Assembly: GCA_964384625.1 (NCBI GenBank) | Contig: CAYLNH010000037.1 | Location: 1 to 36,557, forward strand | Origin: CAYLNH01 sp964384625 | GTDB taxonomy: Bacteria > Verrucomicrobiota > Lentisphaeria > JABSQK01 | Direction: 5' to 3' | Length of the DNA stretch: 36,557 nucleotides | Shown: piece by piece, positions 7,805 through 15,049 of the stretch | Numbering within the stretch: the first letter of the stretch is position 1 | How the letters are laid out: each line of letters starts with the position of its first letter | The notes under the pieces: model-generated | The model's database searches: none | Told to the model about the DNA's origin: nothing | What the model saw: only the letters and a program-made list of their open reading frames with translations | Made by a program: the position numbers and the translations under genes

Positions 7805-7954
7805 ATGCCGCAGCGTGACGGCACCGGCCCGTCCGGCAAAGGTGCAGGTACGGGTCGAGGACAAGGAAATTGCAGCACAAAGAAGAGCGGCTGTCTCGGC
7901 GTCCTGGTATTCGGATTGGCCGGTCTGTTTCTCTGGCTGGCGACGCTTGGTTGA
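7805..7954 (+). CDS. 49-aa single-span membrane protein with DUF5320-like N-terminus
   Basis: The ATG at 7805 has GGAG seven to eight bases upstream. The product starts MPQRDGTGPSGKGAGTGRGQ and ends with a hydrophobic helix (about residues 33-48) after a KKSGC boundary. The N-terminal Gly-rich pattern closely parallels the start of the 123-aa DUF5320-like protein at 13218-13589 (MPGQDGTGPAGRGPLTGRGG). The two genes belong to the two operons that appear to share sigma-54 control. C23 and C30 could bind a metal or lipid. It is small enough to be missed by automatic annotation. Function is unknown. Confidence 0.75.
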   Translation: MPQRDGTGPSGKGAGTGRGQGNCSTKKSGCLGVLVFGLAGLFLWLATLG

Positions 7955-7955
7955 G

Positions 7956-8885
7956 ATGAGCAGTCCCCGCGAGTATCTCTTTGGCCCGGTTCCATCCCGA
8001 CGGTTCGGTCGATCACTCGGGATTGATCTGCTGCGCCGCAAAACCTGCAGCTACAACTGCGTCTTCTGCCAACTCGGACCGACGCCGCAAAGCACCCTTG
8101 AACGTCGTGAATACGTACCAACAGACGCGGTTTTGGATGAGTTGCGGCGCTGGCTTGATACCGGGGAGCAGGCGAATTACATCACGCTTGCGGGCAATGG
8201 CGAGCCGACTCTTCATTCGCGATTCGGCGAGGTGCTGCGTGAGATACGCCGATTCTCGTCGATACCTGCGGTGTTGCTCACCAACGGCTCTTTGTTCGGC
8301 AGCCGCCGCGTGCGCTATGCCGCCGGTGAAGCAGACGTGGTCAAGATCTCGCTTTCGGCTTGGGACGAGGAGTCCTTCGGGCAAATTAACCGTCCGGCCC
8401 CGGGACTCGATCTGGATGTCGTTGTCGAGGGCTGTCGACTGCTGCAGCAGAGCTGTTCGGCGGCAATCTGGTTGGAGGTGATGTTGATCGACGGGATGAA
8501 CAGTGAACCGGCGGATGTGGCGAAAATCGCTCGTCTGGCAGAACGGATTCAGCCGGAACGAATCCAGTTGAACACCGTGGTCCGCCCGCCGGCTGAAGCC
8601 GGGATCAAGCCGGTAGCGGCCGAGAAACTGGAGGAACTGGCGGTGCTGTTCACGCCGGTTGCCGAACCGATCGCGGCGGTCGCGACACTGGATTCCGGGA
8701 CGGAACGAATGACCGCCGACGAGTTGGTGGCGATTGTCCGGCGCCGGCCGTGCACGGCGGCCGACCTGTGCCGGGTCAGCGGCCTGCATCCGAACGAACT
8801 GGCAAAATATACCGCACACCTGCTGCAAACCAGGCAGCTCGTCACTGAACTGCAAGGCGGCCGGCAGTTCTTTGTCGCGGTCTGA
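7956..8885 (+). CDS. Radical SAM protein (COG0731-like)
   Basis: The 309-aa product starts at the ATG one base after the previous stop and depends on translational coupling, as no ribosome site is seen. It has the radical SAM cluster motif CSYNCVFC (C31, C35, C38), preceded by the typical FGPVPSRRFGRSLGID block, and a SAM-binding GNGEPTL motif. The C-terminal 70 residues look like a winged-helix domain. Close relatives are annotated only as radical SAM proteins, some near molybdenum or Fe-S genes; the substrate is unknown. It lacks the extra cysteine clusters of anaerobic sulfatase-maturing enzymes. It is the last gene of the operon and converges on panD. Confidence 0.9.
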   Translation: MSSPREYLFGPVPSRRFGRSLGIDLLRRKTCSYNCVFCQLGPTPQSTLERREYVPTDAVLDELRRWLDTGEQANYITLAGNGEPTLHSRFGEVLREIRRFSSIPAVLLTNGSLFGSRRVRYAAGEADVVKISLSAWDEESFGQINRPAPGLDLDVVVEGCRLLQQSCSAAIWLEVMLIDGMNSEPADVAKIARLAERIQPERIQLNTVVRPPAEAGIKPVAAEKLEELAVLFTPVAEPIAAVATLDSGTERMTADELVAIVRRRPCTAADLCRVSGLHPNELAKYTAHLLQTRQLVTELQGGRQFFVAV

Positions 8886-9111
8886 CGACGCCAGCCGCGA
8901 AACGGCGTAGTCCAGAACGCGGACCTCGGAGATTCCGGCAGTTTGCGATGTTCCGCCCCAGAAGAAGACCTCCATCAGGCCGTTGTCTTCGCCAACGACG
9001 CACGGTCGTCTGGGGCCGCCGGGGATCGTACTTGCGGACCACGGCGACATTGTCCAGCCCTGCTGCGCAGCCGCACAAGACAACGCCAGTGACAAACCGG
9101 TCGGTGCACGC

Positions 9112-9462
9112 CTATTCGCGCGGCAGTTGATTGCCGGGCGCAACGTTGACGATCCGGGCCGACGGTATGGCTTCGGTGTCGACGGCGTAACCATAGGCGA
9201 GTATGGTCAGCGAATCTCCCGGCTGTCCGCGCCGGGCAGCCGGGCCGTTCAGGACGATCACGCCGCTTCGGGCCGGGGCGACAATGGCATAGGTGATCAG
9301 CCGACTGCCGTTATGCAGATTCAGCACGTGGACCTGTTCGCCCGGAACGATGTCCGCCGCCTGCAGCAGGTCCTCGGCAATCGTGATGCTGCCGTCGTAG
9401 TGGAGCTTCGTCGCGGTGACCGTGACGTTTGTCAGCTTAGACTTGAGCATGATACGATGCAT
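9112..9462 (-). CDS. panD: Aspartate 1-decarboxylase proenzyme
   Basis: This 116-aa protein has the PanD hallmark LHYDGSITI, in which cleavage at Gly-Ser makes the pyruvoyl group. The later NGSRLITYAI and GVIVLNGPAARRGQPGD blocks also match. It makes beta-alanine for pantothenate and CoA. The start MHRIMLKSK fits the family; an upstream ATG at 9474 in a TGATG overlap with the preceding gene would add four residues. It is the last gene of the leftward ORP-type operon, an unusual place for panD. The 226 bp to the radical SAM gene hold no gene I can support. Confidence 0.93.
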   Translation of the reverse strand: MHRIMLKSKLTNVTVTATKLHYDGSITIAEDLLQAADIVPGEQVHVLNLHNGSRLITYAIVAPARSGVIVLNGPAARRGQPGDSLTILAYGYAVDTEAIPSARIVNVAPGNQLPRE

Positions 9463-9473
9463 GGTCTGTCCCA

Positions 9474-10208
9474 TCAGCCGGCGGAGCCTGCAACAAGGGT
9501 GATCGCTTCGTTCGGGCACTCGTCGACGCAGGCGCCGCAGCCGGTGCAGACCGCGGTATCAACTTCAGCAACATCGTCAAGCGTGATTGCATCGACGGGA
9601 CAGACATCGACGCAGATTCCGCATCCAGTACACTCGTCACGATTGATTCCGGCTTTCTGTTCCTGCGTGCCGGTTCCTTTGAGAGCAGCCAGTCGCGCCT
9701 GAATTTCATGCAGTTGCTGTTCCAACTGCCGCACCTCCGCCGTCGCTGCCTGCTCCGGCGATTCCACTGCCGGGCTCCGCGCTTGCCCCATGCCGCGCCC
9801 GCCGCCCATGCCGCGCCCGCCGCCCATGCCGCGCCCGACCGGCGCCGCACCATGGTGGCTGTCGACGTTCGCCCGGGCTGCCGCTGTCAGGCGCCCGGCC
9901 CGGTAATCCTCAACGACGTCCTGGATGCTGCCGCCCGCCACACCGACGACCACCTGGATGCCGGCCGCCTCCAGCGTCTGATAGGCGTTCGGCCCGCAGT
10001 TGCCGGTGATGACGACCTGTACCTGATTGTCGGCCATAAGCTGGGCGGACTGGATCCCGGCGCCGCCGCCCAGAGCGCTGTTTGGGTTTTCCAGCGTTTC
10101 GGATTTGCCGGTGTCGGTTTCCACCAGGACAAAGAACGGGCATCGTCCAAAGCGGTTCGAGATGCGGTCCTGAAGGGTTTTGCCTTCGGCTGAGACTGCG
10201 ATTTTCAT
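9474..10208 (-). CDS. NifX/ORP-like domain fused to two-cluster ferredoxin
   Basis: The 244-aa product starts at MKIAVSAEG, with an AGGGAAA ribosome site. Residues 1-115 form the dinitrogenase Fe-Mo cofactor-binding fold shared by NifX, the NifB C-terminus and Desulfovibrio orange protein (FGRCPFF, ITGNCGPNAY, VAGGSIQDVV). A Gly/Arg/Met-rich linker (about 124-142, repeating GRGMGG) leads to a short coiled coil (157-177). The end is a 2[4Fe-4S] ferredoxin: C193, C196, C199, C203 and C221, C224, C227, C231. It could bind or shuttle a metal-sulfur cluster and pass electrons. The Desulfovibrio protein lacks the ferredoxin part as far as I recall, so the fusion is notable. Its stop lies 11 bp from panD. 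Confidence 0.9.
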   Translation of the reverse strand: MKIAVSAEGKTLQDRISNRFGRCPFFVLVETDTGKSETLENPNSALGGGAGIQSAQLMADNQVQVVITGNCGPNAYQTLEAAGIQVVVGVAGGSIQDVVEDYRAGRLTAAARANVDSHHGAAPVGRGMGGGRGMGGGRGMGQARSPAVESPEQAATAEVRQLEQQLHEIQARLAALKGTGTQEQKAGINRDECTGCGICVDVCPVDAITLDDVAEVDTAVCTGCGACVDECPNEAITLVAGSAG

Positions 10209-10225
10209 TGCTGCTTTCCCTGCTG

Positions 10226-10606
10226 TCAAATGAGCTGTTCGGCGCCGCTGTAGAGGTTTTCCACGCGCAGCACGGCAGCGGCATGCCCCGGGTGTTGCTG
10301 CATGTGCCAAATCTGCATGGCGTCGAAAACCGGACCGTCCGTATGGTATTCGAGCGTGCCTTTGGCCTGGTATGCCTTTTTGTCTTTGGTGAGGAACAGA
10401 ACCGCTCCTCGCGAGACGCCGTTCCGGATGTTCTCACGGGTCTTGCAAAAATAGTTGTCGGCCATGACAAAGCCGGTATCAGGTTCGAAACGGAGGTCGC
10501 CGACGTAGATGATGTTCGGCAATCCGTCGGCATCGACGGTGGCCAGCACCGCCGGGCCTTCGCGTTCTTCCCAGGCCTGTTTCAGGATGTTCAGTGGATC
10601 AGTCAA
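10226..10606 (-). CDS. Pyridoxamine 5'-phosphate oxidase-like flavin-binding protein
   Basis: The likely start is the TTG at 10606, which has AAAGGA seven bases upstream; a reading extended to 10714 would overlap the MinD-fusion gene and is less likely. The 126-aa product is a split-barrel flavin-binding protein (VLATVDADGLPNIIYVGD, the NIRNGVSRGAVLFL block and KGTLEYHTDGPVFD). Such proteins bind FMN or F420 and act as small oxidoreductases. It lies between the MinD fusion and the ORP-like gene, 13 and 17 bp away, so it is part of the operon and may be an electron-transfer partner. The substrate is unknown. Confidence 0.85.
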   Translation of the reverse strand: MTDPLNILKQAWEEREGPAVLATVDADGLPNIIYVGDLRFEPDTGFVMADNYFCKTRENIRNGVSRGAVLFLTKDKKAYQAKGTLEYHTDGPVFDAMQIWHMQQHPGHAAAVLRVENLYSGAEQLI

Positions 10607-10619
10607 GGCAGGTTCCTTT

Positions 10620-12470
10620 TCATGTTGTTGGTGCCGGTGCATCTGCCAACAGAGCGTCACGTACACGCTGCCAGATCCGGCGGATGGCTGTTGTTGCGGG
10701 GCAATCGATCGCAAGCACGGTTTTGCCGGCCATCAGAGCCTGGTTCACGTGCGGATCAAACGGGATGCGGCCGATCACCTCGGAATGGTGGGCGCGGGCG
10801 ATCTCGGTGATGCGCTGCGCCTGCTCGGCATTGAGATCGGCTTTGTTAATAACCACCAGTGCCGGTACGCGGAAGTGCGCGGCCAGTTTCAGGACGCGGT
10901 CCATGTCGTGGGCGCCGGAGACCGTCGGCTCGGTGACGATCAGGACGAGATCCGTTCCCGAGACCGAGGCGATGACCGGGCATCCCGTACCCGGCGGGCC
11001 GTCGTTCAACAACGATTCCTGACGGCATTCGAGACTGAGTTCCCTGGCTCGCTGCCGCACTTTCGCGACCAGTCGTCCGGAGTTTTCTTCCGCGATCCCG
11101 AGCCGGGCATGGACCATCGGCCCCCACTGGGTGCGGGACACAAACCATTGACCGGTGACCGCATCGTTCCGGCTGATGGCGTTTTGCGGGCAGACATAGG
11201 TGCACAACCCGCAGCCTTCGCAGGCGAACGGATCGATGCGGTAGGTTCGCTCAACCAACTCCGTCTTGGGGCCGTCCCAGCAAACGGCATTGAAGTGACA
11301 GGCTGCGGCACATTGGCCGCAGGCAATGCACCGGACCGGATCAACCGTTGCCTTGACGCCGCCGACAAAGTCGTGGACTTCGCAGACATCGGGTTTCAGC
11401 AGCAGATGCAGGTCGGCGGCGTCAACGTCGTTGTCGGCCAGGACGCCGTGTTCGGCCAGTTGGGCCATGGCCCCCATCAGCGTTGTTTTGCCGGTGCCCC
11501 CTTTGCCGCTGATAACGCTGAGTTCCCGCAGACGTTCGGCAGTGCCGAGGCTGAAGTCCGCGGTGTGCGACAGTTGCTCCGGAATGCATTCCTGAGCCGG
11601 AACCGGCGGCAGCGACAGAGCGAGATTGTCAAACATGTGCAACAGGTAATCGCCGAGTTCGGGAAATTCTTCAACCAGAATCTGCCCCCGGGAGTAGGCT
11701 TCGGCGTACTCCCGCTTGAATGGAATCCGGCCGCTGACCGGGATATCGACCGCGGCGCTGTAATCAGCAATCAACTCGTCTTCACCGGTGGAGCGGTTGA
11801 TCACAATGCCGGTCGGTACGCCGACCGTGAGAGCCAGGTTCGCGGCCAGTTTCAGATCGTTCAAGCCGAACGGCGTCGGCTCGGTCACCAGGAGTACCGC
11901 GTCTGCGTCCTGAACGGCTTCCACGACGGGGCAGGCAGTGCCGGGTGAGGCGTCGATGATCGTGATCACATCTTGCGAGGCGTATGTCTTCACCTCCCGG
12001 ACGACGTTCGGCGCCAGTGCCTCGCCGATGTTCAGCAGACCGTGGGCAAAGAGGAACGGCGCGTTCTCAACAGCGCCGTCCGGGGTGCCGTTTGCCTCCA
12101 CGACGCCGATTTCAACCTCTTCTTCGTGCAGCGCGTCCTCGGGACAGACATGGGTGCAGACACCGCAGGAATGACACAACTCCGAGAAGATAAGAACCTT
12201 GCCTTTGATCACGCTGACGGCGTTATAGTTGCAGGCATCGGCACATTTCCCGCAACCAGTGCAGCGGGCCGCATCCCACACAGGTTTCGGCACACAGACA
12301 GGGCGTTGCTCGACAAACTCCGGACGGACAAACAAATGATCGTTCGGCTCTTCACAGTCGCAGTCAAGGAGCCGGACGGTTTCGCCGCGCCGGGCCAGGG
12401 CATAGGCGAGATTTACGGCCAGGGTCGTCTTCCCGGTTCCCCCTTTGCCGCTGGCAATGGTGATGATCAT
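10620..12470 (-). CDS. Fused double MinD-type ATPase with four inserted ferredoxin clusters
   Basis: The 616-aa protein is two homologous halves in one chain. Each starts with a deviant Walker A motif GKGGTGKT (residues 8-15 and 322-329) and contains an inserted 2[4Fe-4S] ferredoxin domain. The cysteines are C70, C73, C76, C80 and C99, C102, C105, C109 in the first half, and C381, C384, C387, C391 and C417, C420, C423, C427 in the second. Each half ends with the VTEPT and INRS/INKAD blocks of the MinD superfamily. In most anaerobes these are two adjacent genes; Desulfovibrio has such a pair in the ORP locus. They are thought to couple ATP hydrolysis to Fe-S or metal-cluster handling or to cell division. 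The ATG at 12470 lacks a strong ribosome site. Confidence 0.93.
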   Translation of the reverse strand: MIITIASGKGGTGKTTLAVNLAYALARRGETVRLLDCDCEEPNDHLFVRPEFVEQRPVCVPKPVWDAARCTGCGKCADACNYNAVSVIKGKVLIFSELCHSCGVCTHVCPEDALHEEEVEIGVVEANGTPDGAVENAPFLFAHGLLNIGEALAPNVVREVKTYASQDVITIIDASPGTACPVVEAVQDADAVLLVTEPTPFGLNDLKLAANLALTVGVPTGIVINRSTGEDELIADYSAAVDIPVSGRIPFKREYAEAYSRGQILVEEFPELGDYLLHMFDNLALSLPPVPAQECIPEQLSHTADFSLGTAERLRELSVISGKGGTGKTTLMGAMAQLAEHGVLADNDVDAADLHLLLKPDVCEVHDFVGGVKATVDPVRCIACGQCAAACHFNAVCWDGPKTELVERTYRIDPFACEGCGLCTYVCPQNAISRNDAVTGQWFVSRTQWGPMVHARLGIAEENSGRLVAKVRQRARELSLECRQESLLNDGPPGTGCPVIASVSGTDLVLIVTEPTVSGAHDMDRVLKLAAHFRVPALVVINKADLNAEQAQRITEIARAHHSEVIGRIPFDPHVNQALMAGKTVLAIDCPATTAIRRIWQRVRDALLADAPAPTT

Positions 12471-12489
12471 GATTCAGCTTTCCAGATGG

Positions 12490-12747
12490 CTACGTTCGTT
12501 TCGGACTGTGTTCGCACGGCGTGTCGCGCCCGCAGCACGGCTGCGGGCGGTCGCACAATGTCGGGCTGTCGCCGGCGCCGTCGGATGGACCGCCGCCGGC
12601 CATGAGAATTCCGGCGCCGGCGCCGATCAGGCGCCGCAGGGTTGTTGCTCCGCAAGTCGGGCAAGTCTGCAGGCGGGCGGCCGTCATCGCCTGGAAGTGC
12701 TCAAAACGACGACCACAGTCCCGGCATTCATATTCATAGGTCGGCAT
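12490..12747 (-). CDS. FmdB-family zinc-ribbon protein
   Basis: The 85-aa product starts MPTYEYECRDCG and has the FmdB zinc ribbon C8-X2-C11...C29-X2-C32. The tail is Gly-rich with several more cysteines (including CC). The ATG at 12747 has GGAGG nearby and lies 14 bp inside the 3' end of the deformylase gene, so the two are coupled. FmdB proteins are putative regulators or metal-binding adaptors; no activity is established. A longer reading from 12816 is excluded because it would run through the deformylase gene. Confidence 0.88.
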   Translation of the reverse strand: MPTYEYECRDCGRRFEHFQAMTAARLQTCPTCGATTLRRLIGAGAGILMAGGGPSDGAGDSPTLCDRPQPCCGRDTPCEHSPKRT

Positions 12748-13228
12748 TTGCTGCCTCCGGCGTTGCCGCGGCCGCCGCGGTTTCCGGCATTGCTGAAAGC
12801 GAAGGACCGTGATCAATAATCAACTTGCCGTGCAGGTGGTCGACCTCGTGCTGCAGAACCCGGGCCAGCAAGCCGTCGAATCGGCGTTCGAACAGGCGGT
12901 TCTCAAAATCCAGCGCCCGAATCCAGACTACCGCCGGCCGCTCCACTTCAACCACTGCCTGCGGCAGGCTGAGACAGCCTTCTTCCATGTGGTCGCAACC
13001 GTCGGTTTCAAGCACTTTCGGGTTGGCCAGCAACAGACGCTCGCCGTCGGCTTCGGCAACGATCAACTGCTCGAGCCGTCCGATCTGGGGTGCGGCCAGG
13101 CCGATGCCTTGCCACCGCTGCATGTTGTCGAGCATCTTGACCAGGAGCGTCTGTTCCGTTTCCGATACCTGTTTCACCGGTATCGCGGCGGCCCGCAGAA
13201 TGGTGCTCGGGTATGTCTCAAGTTGCAT
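12734..13228 (-). CDS. def: Peptide deformylase
   Basis: The 164-aa enzyme has all three deformylase motifs: GIGLAAPQ (41-48), EGCLS (83-87, with metal ligand C85) and HEVDH (127-131). It removes the N-formyl group from nascent proteins using Fe2+ or another divalent metal. The Ala-rich tail (about 150-164) is dispensable in the family. The start ATG overlaps the 3' end of the DUF5320-like gene by 11 bp. Its place in a sigma-54 ORP-type operon is unusual; a second, housekeeping copy may exist elsewhere. Confidence 0.95.
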   Translation of the reverse strand: MQLETYPSTILRAAAIPVKQVSETEQTLLVKMLDNMQRWQGIGLAAPQIGRLEQLIVAEADGERLLLANPKVLETDGCDHMEEGCLSLPQAVVEVERPAVVWIRALDFENRLFERRFDGLLARVLQHEVDHLHGKLIIDHGPSLSAMPETAAAAATPEAANADL

Positions 13229-13589
13229 TATCGGCAGCTCCAGGGTCCGTCCGGACCTTCTGTTTGCGGGCCAATTCCCGCAGGCGGCTGTGGGCCGCGG
13301 CAAGCTGTTTCTCCAGGCGACAGCGCTGCGCCTGCAGTCGCTGCAGCCACAACGGCAGCAACGGCGAGGCGACACAATGGGGCCGGCAGCGGGTCAACTG
13401 AAACCACGGCCGGGAAGCGGCCGCAGCCGCGGATGACTGGCGGGGCAGTGTAACGGGGGTCCCGCGCTGCCCCGCAAAGCCGACAAGGGAATTGCGCTGC
13501 CCGGCATTCGTCGCGAGAATGCACATGCCGCCGCCGCGGCCGGTCAGCGGGCCCCGGCCGGCAGGTCCGGTACCGTCTTGTCCCGGCAT
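13218..13589 (-). CDS. DUF5320-like protein with Gly-rich N-terminus and coiled coil
   Basis: The start MPGQDGTGPAGRGPLTGRGG, with an AAGGAGG ribosome site, matches the DUF5320 pattern found beside MinD and NifX-like genes in anaerobes. C23 follows the Gly-rich stretch. Residues 80-115 form a basic coiled coil (LQRLQAQRCRLEKQLAAAH). The length is 123 aa. It is the first gene of the leftward operon and overlaps the deformylase gene. A related N-terminus occurs in the small membrane protein at 7805-7954. No function is established for the family. Confidence 0.82.
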   Translation of the reverse strand: MPGQDGTGPAGRGPLTGRGGGMCILATNAGQRNSLVGFAGQRGTPVTLPRQSSAAAAASRPWFQLTRCRPHCVASPLLPLWLQRLQAQRCRLEKQLAAAHSRLRELARKQKVRTDPGAADNAT

Positions 13590-13625
13590 GATCAACTCCT
13601 CCTTCGTGAAAATCATCTATCGATG

Positions 13626-13641
13626 AGCAACCTTTATGCCG
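13626..13641 (-). promoter_or_regulatory. Putative sigma-54 promoter of the leftward ORP-type operon
   Basis: On the minus strand CGGCATAAAGGTTGCT keeps GG-N10-GC and matches TGGCAC-N5-TTGCW with two mismatches. It lies 36 bp upstream of the DUF5320-like ATG, leaving room for a start site and the AAGGAGG ribosome site. Confidence 0.6.
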
Positions 13642-13720
13642 AAGTCCCGGATTCGCGGTGTTCCCGGCCCAAACGCCTCTGCCGCTGCGGATCCCGGCCG
13701 TTCCGGCCCCGCCTTTTTCG

Positions 13721-13764
13721 TGCAATCTGCACTGATTTGCATGGCGGACTGATGCGAAATGCGC
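13721..13764. promoter_or_regulatory. Paired activator-binding sites between divergent sigma-54 promoters
   Basis: TGCAATCTGCAC (13721-13732) and TGCGAAATGCGC (13753-13764) match at 8 of 12 positions and are offset by 32 bp, exactly as the pair at 6521/6553. The first contains the reverse complement of GCAGATTGCA seen there. The pair centre lies about 112-114 bp from the -12 element of both divergent promoters, so one activator oligomer could serve both. The remaining parts of 13590-13933 (344 bp) hold only the two promoters and GC-rich spacer. Confidence 0.65.
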
Positions 13765-13839
13765 GAATCGGGAGGCGGCCGCCGCAGGCTGCAGGCTGCC
13801 CGGGCGGCGATACGGCCGCCTGGGCGGCGGCACGACGGC

Positions 13840-13855
13840 TGGCATGGCGCTTGCT
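13840..13855 (+). promoter_or_regulatory. Putative sigma-54 promoter of the mrp gene
   Basis: TGGCATGGCGCTTGCT differs from TGGCAC-N5-TTGCW at one position only and keeps GG-N10-GC. It lies 78 bp upstream of the mrp ATG. It is the best sigma-54 match in the window. Confidence 0.72.
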
Positions 13856-13933
13856 CCTCTGTCCGGGTATGCCTGTGCGACCCAAGGCAATCCCCGTTTG
13901 CCGGTACCGGCGGGCCAGAGAAAGGAAACTCAT

Positions 13934-14818
13934 ATGTCCCCATCTTCGTGCGACAGCTGCACTCAGACGAATTGCTCGGCGCAGGACCGGCGGCCGGATG
14001 AAGACGAACAGACGTTCATCCAGCGGCAGAACCGGCAACGACGGCTGTGCCGCATCAAGCATAAGATCCTGGTGATGTCGGGAAAAGGCGGGGTGGGCAA
14101 AAGCACGGTGGCGGTAAATCTGGCGGTGGAGCTGTCGCTTCAGGGCAAGACCGTCGGCCTGCTGGACATCGATTTGCACGGGCCGAGCATTCCCACCATG
14201 CTGGGCCTTGCGGGCAGGACAGTCACGGCCGACGGCGAGGAGATCTTCCCGGTGATTGTCGGTTCTTTGCGGGTGATGTCGGTTGGTTTTCTATTGCCGG
14301 CAGACGACAACCCGGTAATCTGGCGCGGGCCGATGAAGGCCGGCGTGATTGATCAGTTTCTGACGCAGGTGGAGTGGGGTGAGTTGGACTGTCTGGTGGT
14401 CGACCTGCCGCCGGGCACCGGCGACGAACCACTGTCGATCTGCCAGCTCATGGACGATGTGACGGGCGCCGTGGTGGTAACCACGCCGCAGGCGGTGGCG
14501 ACGATCGACGTGCGCAAGTGTGTGCGGTTCTGCCAGCGGTTGGAGGTCCCGTTGCTGGGGGTGATCGAGAACATGAGCGGCTTCATCTGTCCGCACTGCG
14601 GGGAGACGACCGAGATCTTGTGTCGCCCGGGCAAGGCGGAAGAATGGGACGCAATGGGCGCGCCGTTCCTCGGCCGCATTCCCATGGCGCCGGAGATTTC
14701 GGAGTCCGGCGACAGCGGCAAGCCGTTTGTCTATCACTACAACAAATCACCAGTCGCGGCGCAGTTCAGCCAGACGGTTGCGCCCCTGCTGGAAAGGCTG
14801 AACTCGGCCGTCCCGTAG
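13934..14818 (+). CDS. mrp: Mrp/NBP35-family Fe-S carrier ATPase
   Basis: The 294-aa product starts at the ATG at 13934, with an AAAGGAA ribosome site. An N-terminal cysteine cluster (C6, C9, C14) resembles that of NBP35-type proteins. The deviant Walker A GKGGVGKS is at 50-57, the VVDLPPGTGDE block at about 155-165, and the bridging CPHC (C219, C222) that holds a [4Fe-4S] cluster at the dimer interface is also present. Such proteins assemble or carry Fe-S clusters in the cytoplasm using ATP. It is divergent from the leftward operon and has the strongest sigma-54 promoter in the window, matching the position of mrp in the Desulfovibrio ORP locus. Confidence 0.95.
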   Translation: MSPSSCDSCTQTNCSAQDRRPDEDEQTFIQRQNRQRRLCRIKHKILVMSGKGGVGKSTVAVNLAVELSLQGKTVGLLDIDLHGPSIPTMLGLAGRTVTADGEEIFPVIVGSLRVMSVGFLLPADDNPVIWRGPMKAGVIDQFLTQVEWGELDCLVVDLPPGTGDEPLSICQLMDDVTGAVVVTTPQAVATIDVRKCVRFCQRLEVPLLGVIENMSGFICPHCGETTEILCRPGKAEEWDAMGAPFLGRIPMAPEISESGDSGKPFVYHYNKSPVAAQFSQTVAPLLERLNSAVP

Positions 14819-15020
14819 CTTCATCCTGCGCGAGAAGGTCTCCCTCTGGCTGTGCCGGGGAGTGGTCAGCCGCCCTTCTGTTTCGCCTTCAGCCCCGGCC
14901 TTCCGCCTTTTTCGTGGTCAAGAGCGACGGCATGATGGTCCGGGATTCGGCTTGCGCGGCAGTTGTTGCCATACTATCGTAGGCTCGGCTGCAAGGGGAA
15001 TTGCAGCCACCGGCGCGGTA
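14819..15020. other. Intergenic spacer, no gene seen
   Basis: This is the first part of the 356-bp gap between mrp and the secreted hypothetical protein. I find no convincing coding frame, terminator hairpin with a T-run, or repeat. The second part carries a sigma-70-like promoter. Confidence 0.5.
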
Positions 15021-15049
15021 TTGATTTCCCGCTCCACTGAGGTTATACT
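15021..15049 (+). promoter_or_regulatory. Putative sigma-70 promoter of the 15175 gene
   Basis: TTGATT (15021-15026) and TATACT (15044-15049) are separated by the ideal 17 bp. The start codon lies about 120 bp downstream, so the transcript would have a leader. Confidence 0.6.

Noticed and set aside
7956..8885. Radical SAM protein as the sulfatase maturase for the three sulfatases
   Set aside because: It lacks the extra cysteine clusters of anaerobic sulfatase-maturing enzymes and sits 14 kb away in a different operon.
10509..11948. Long plus-strand frame of 479 codons
   Set aside because: It is antisense to the MinD fusion gene, which has intact Walker and ferredoxin motifs.
15021..15049. 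Continuation of the sigma-54 regulon into the 15175 gene
   Set aside because: The upstream DNA has a good sigma-70 promoter and no GG-N10-GC element or TGCR-N3-TGCR pair.
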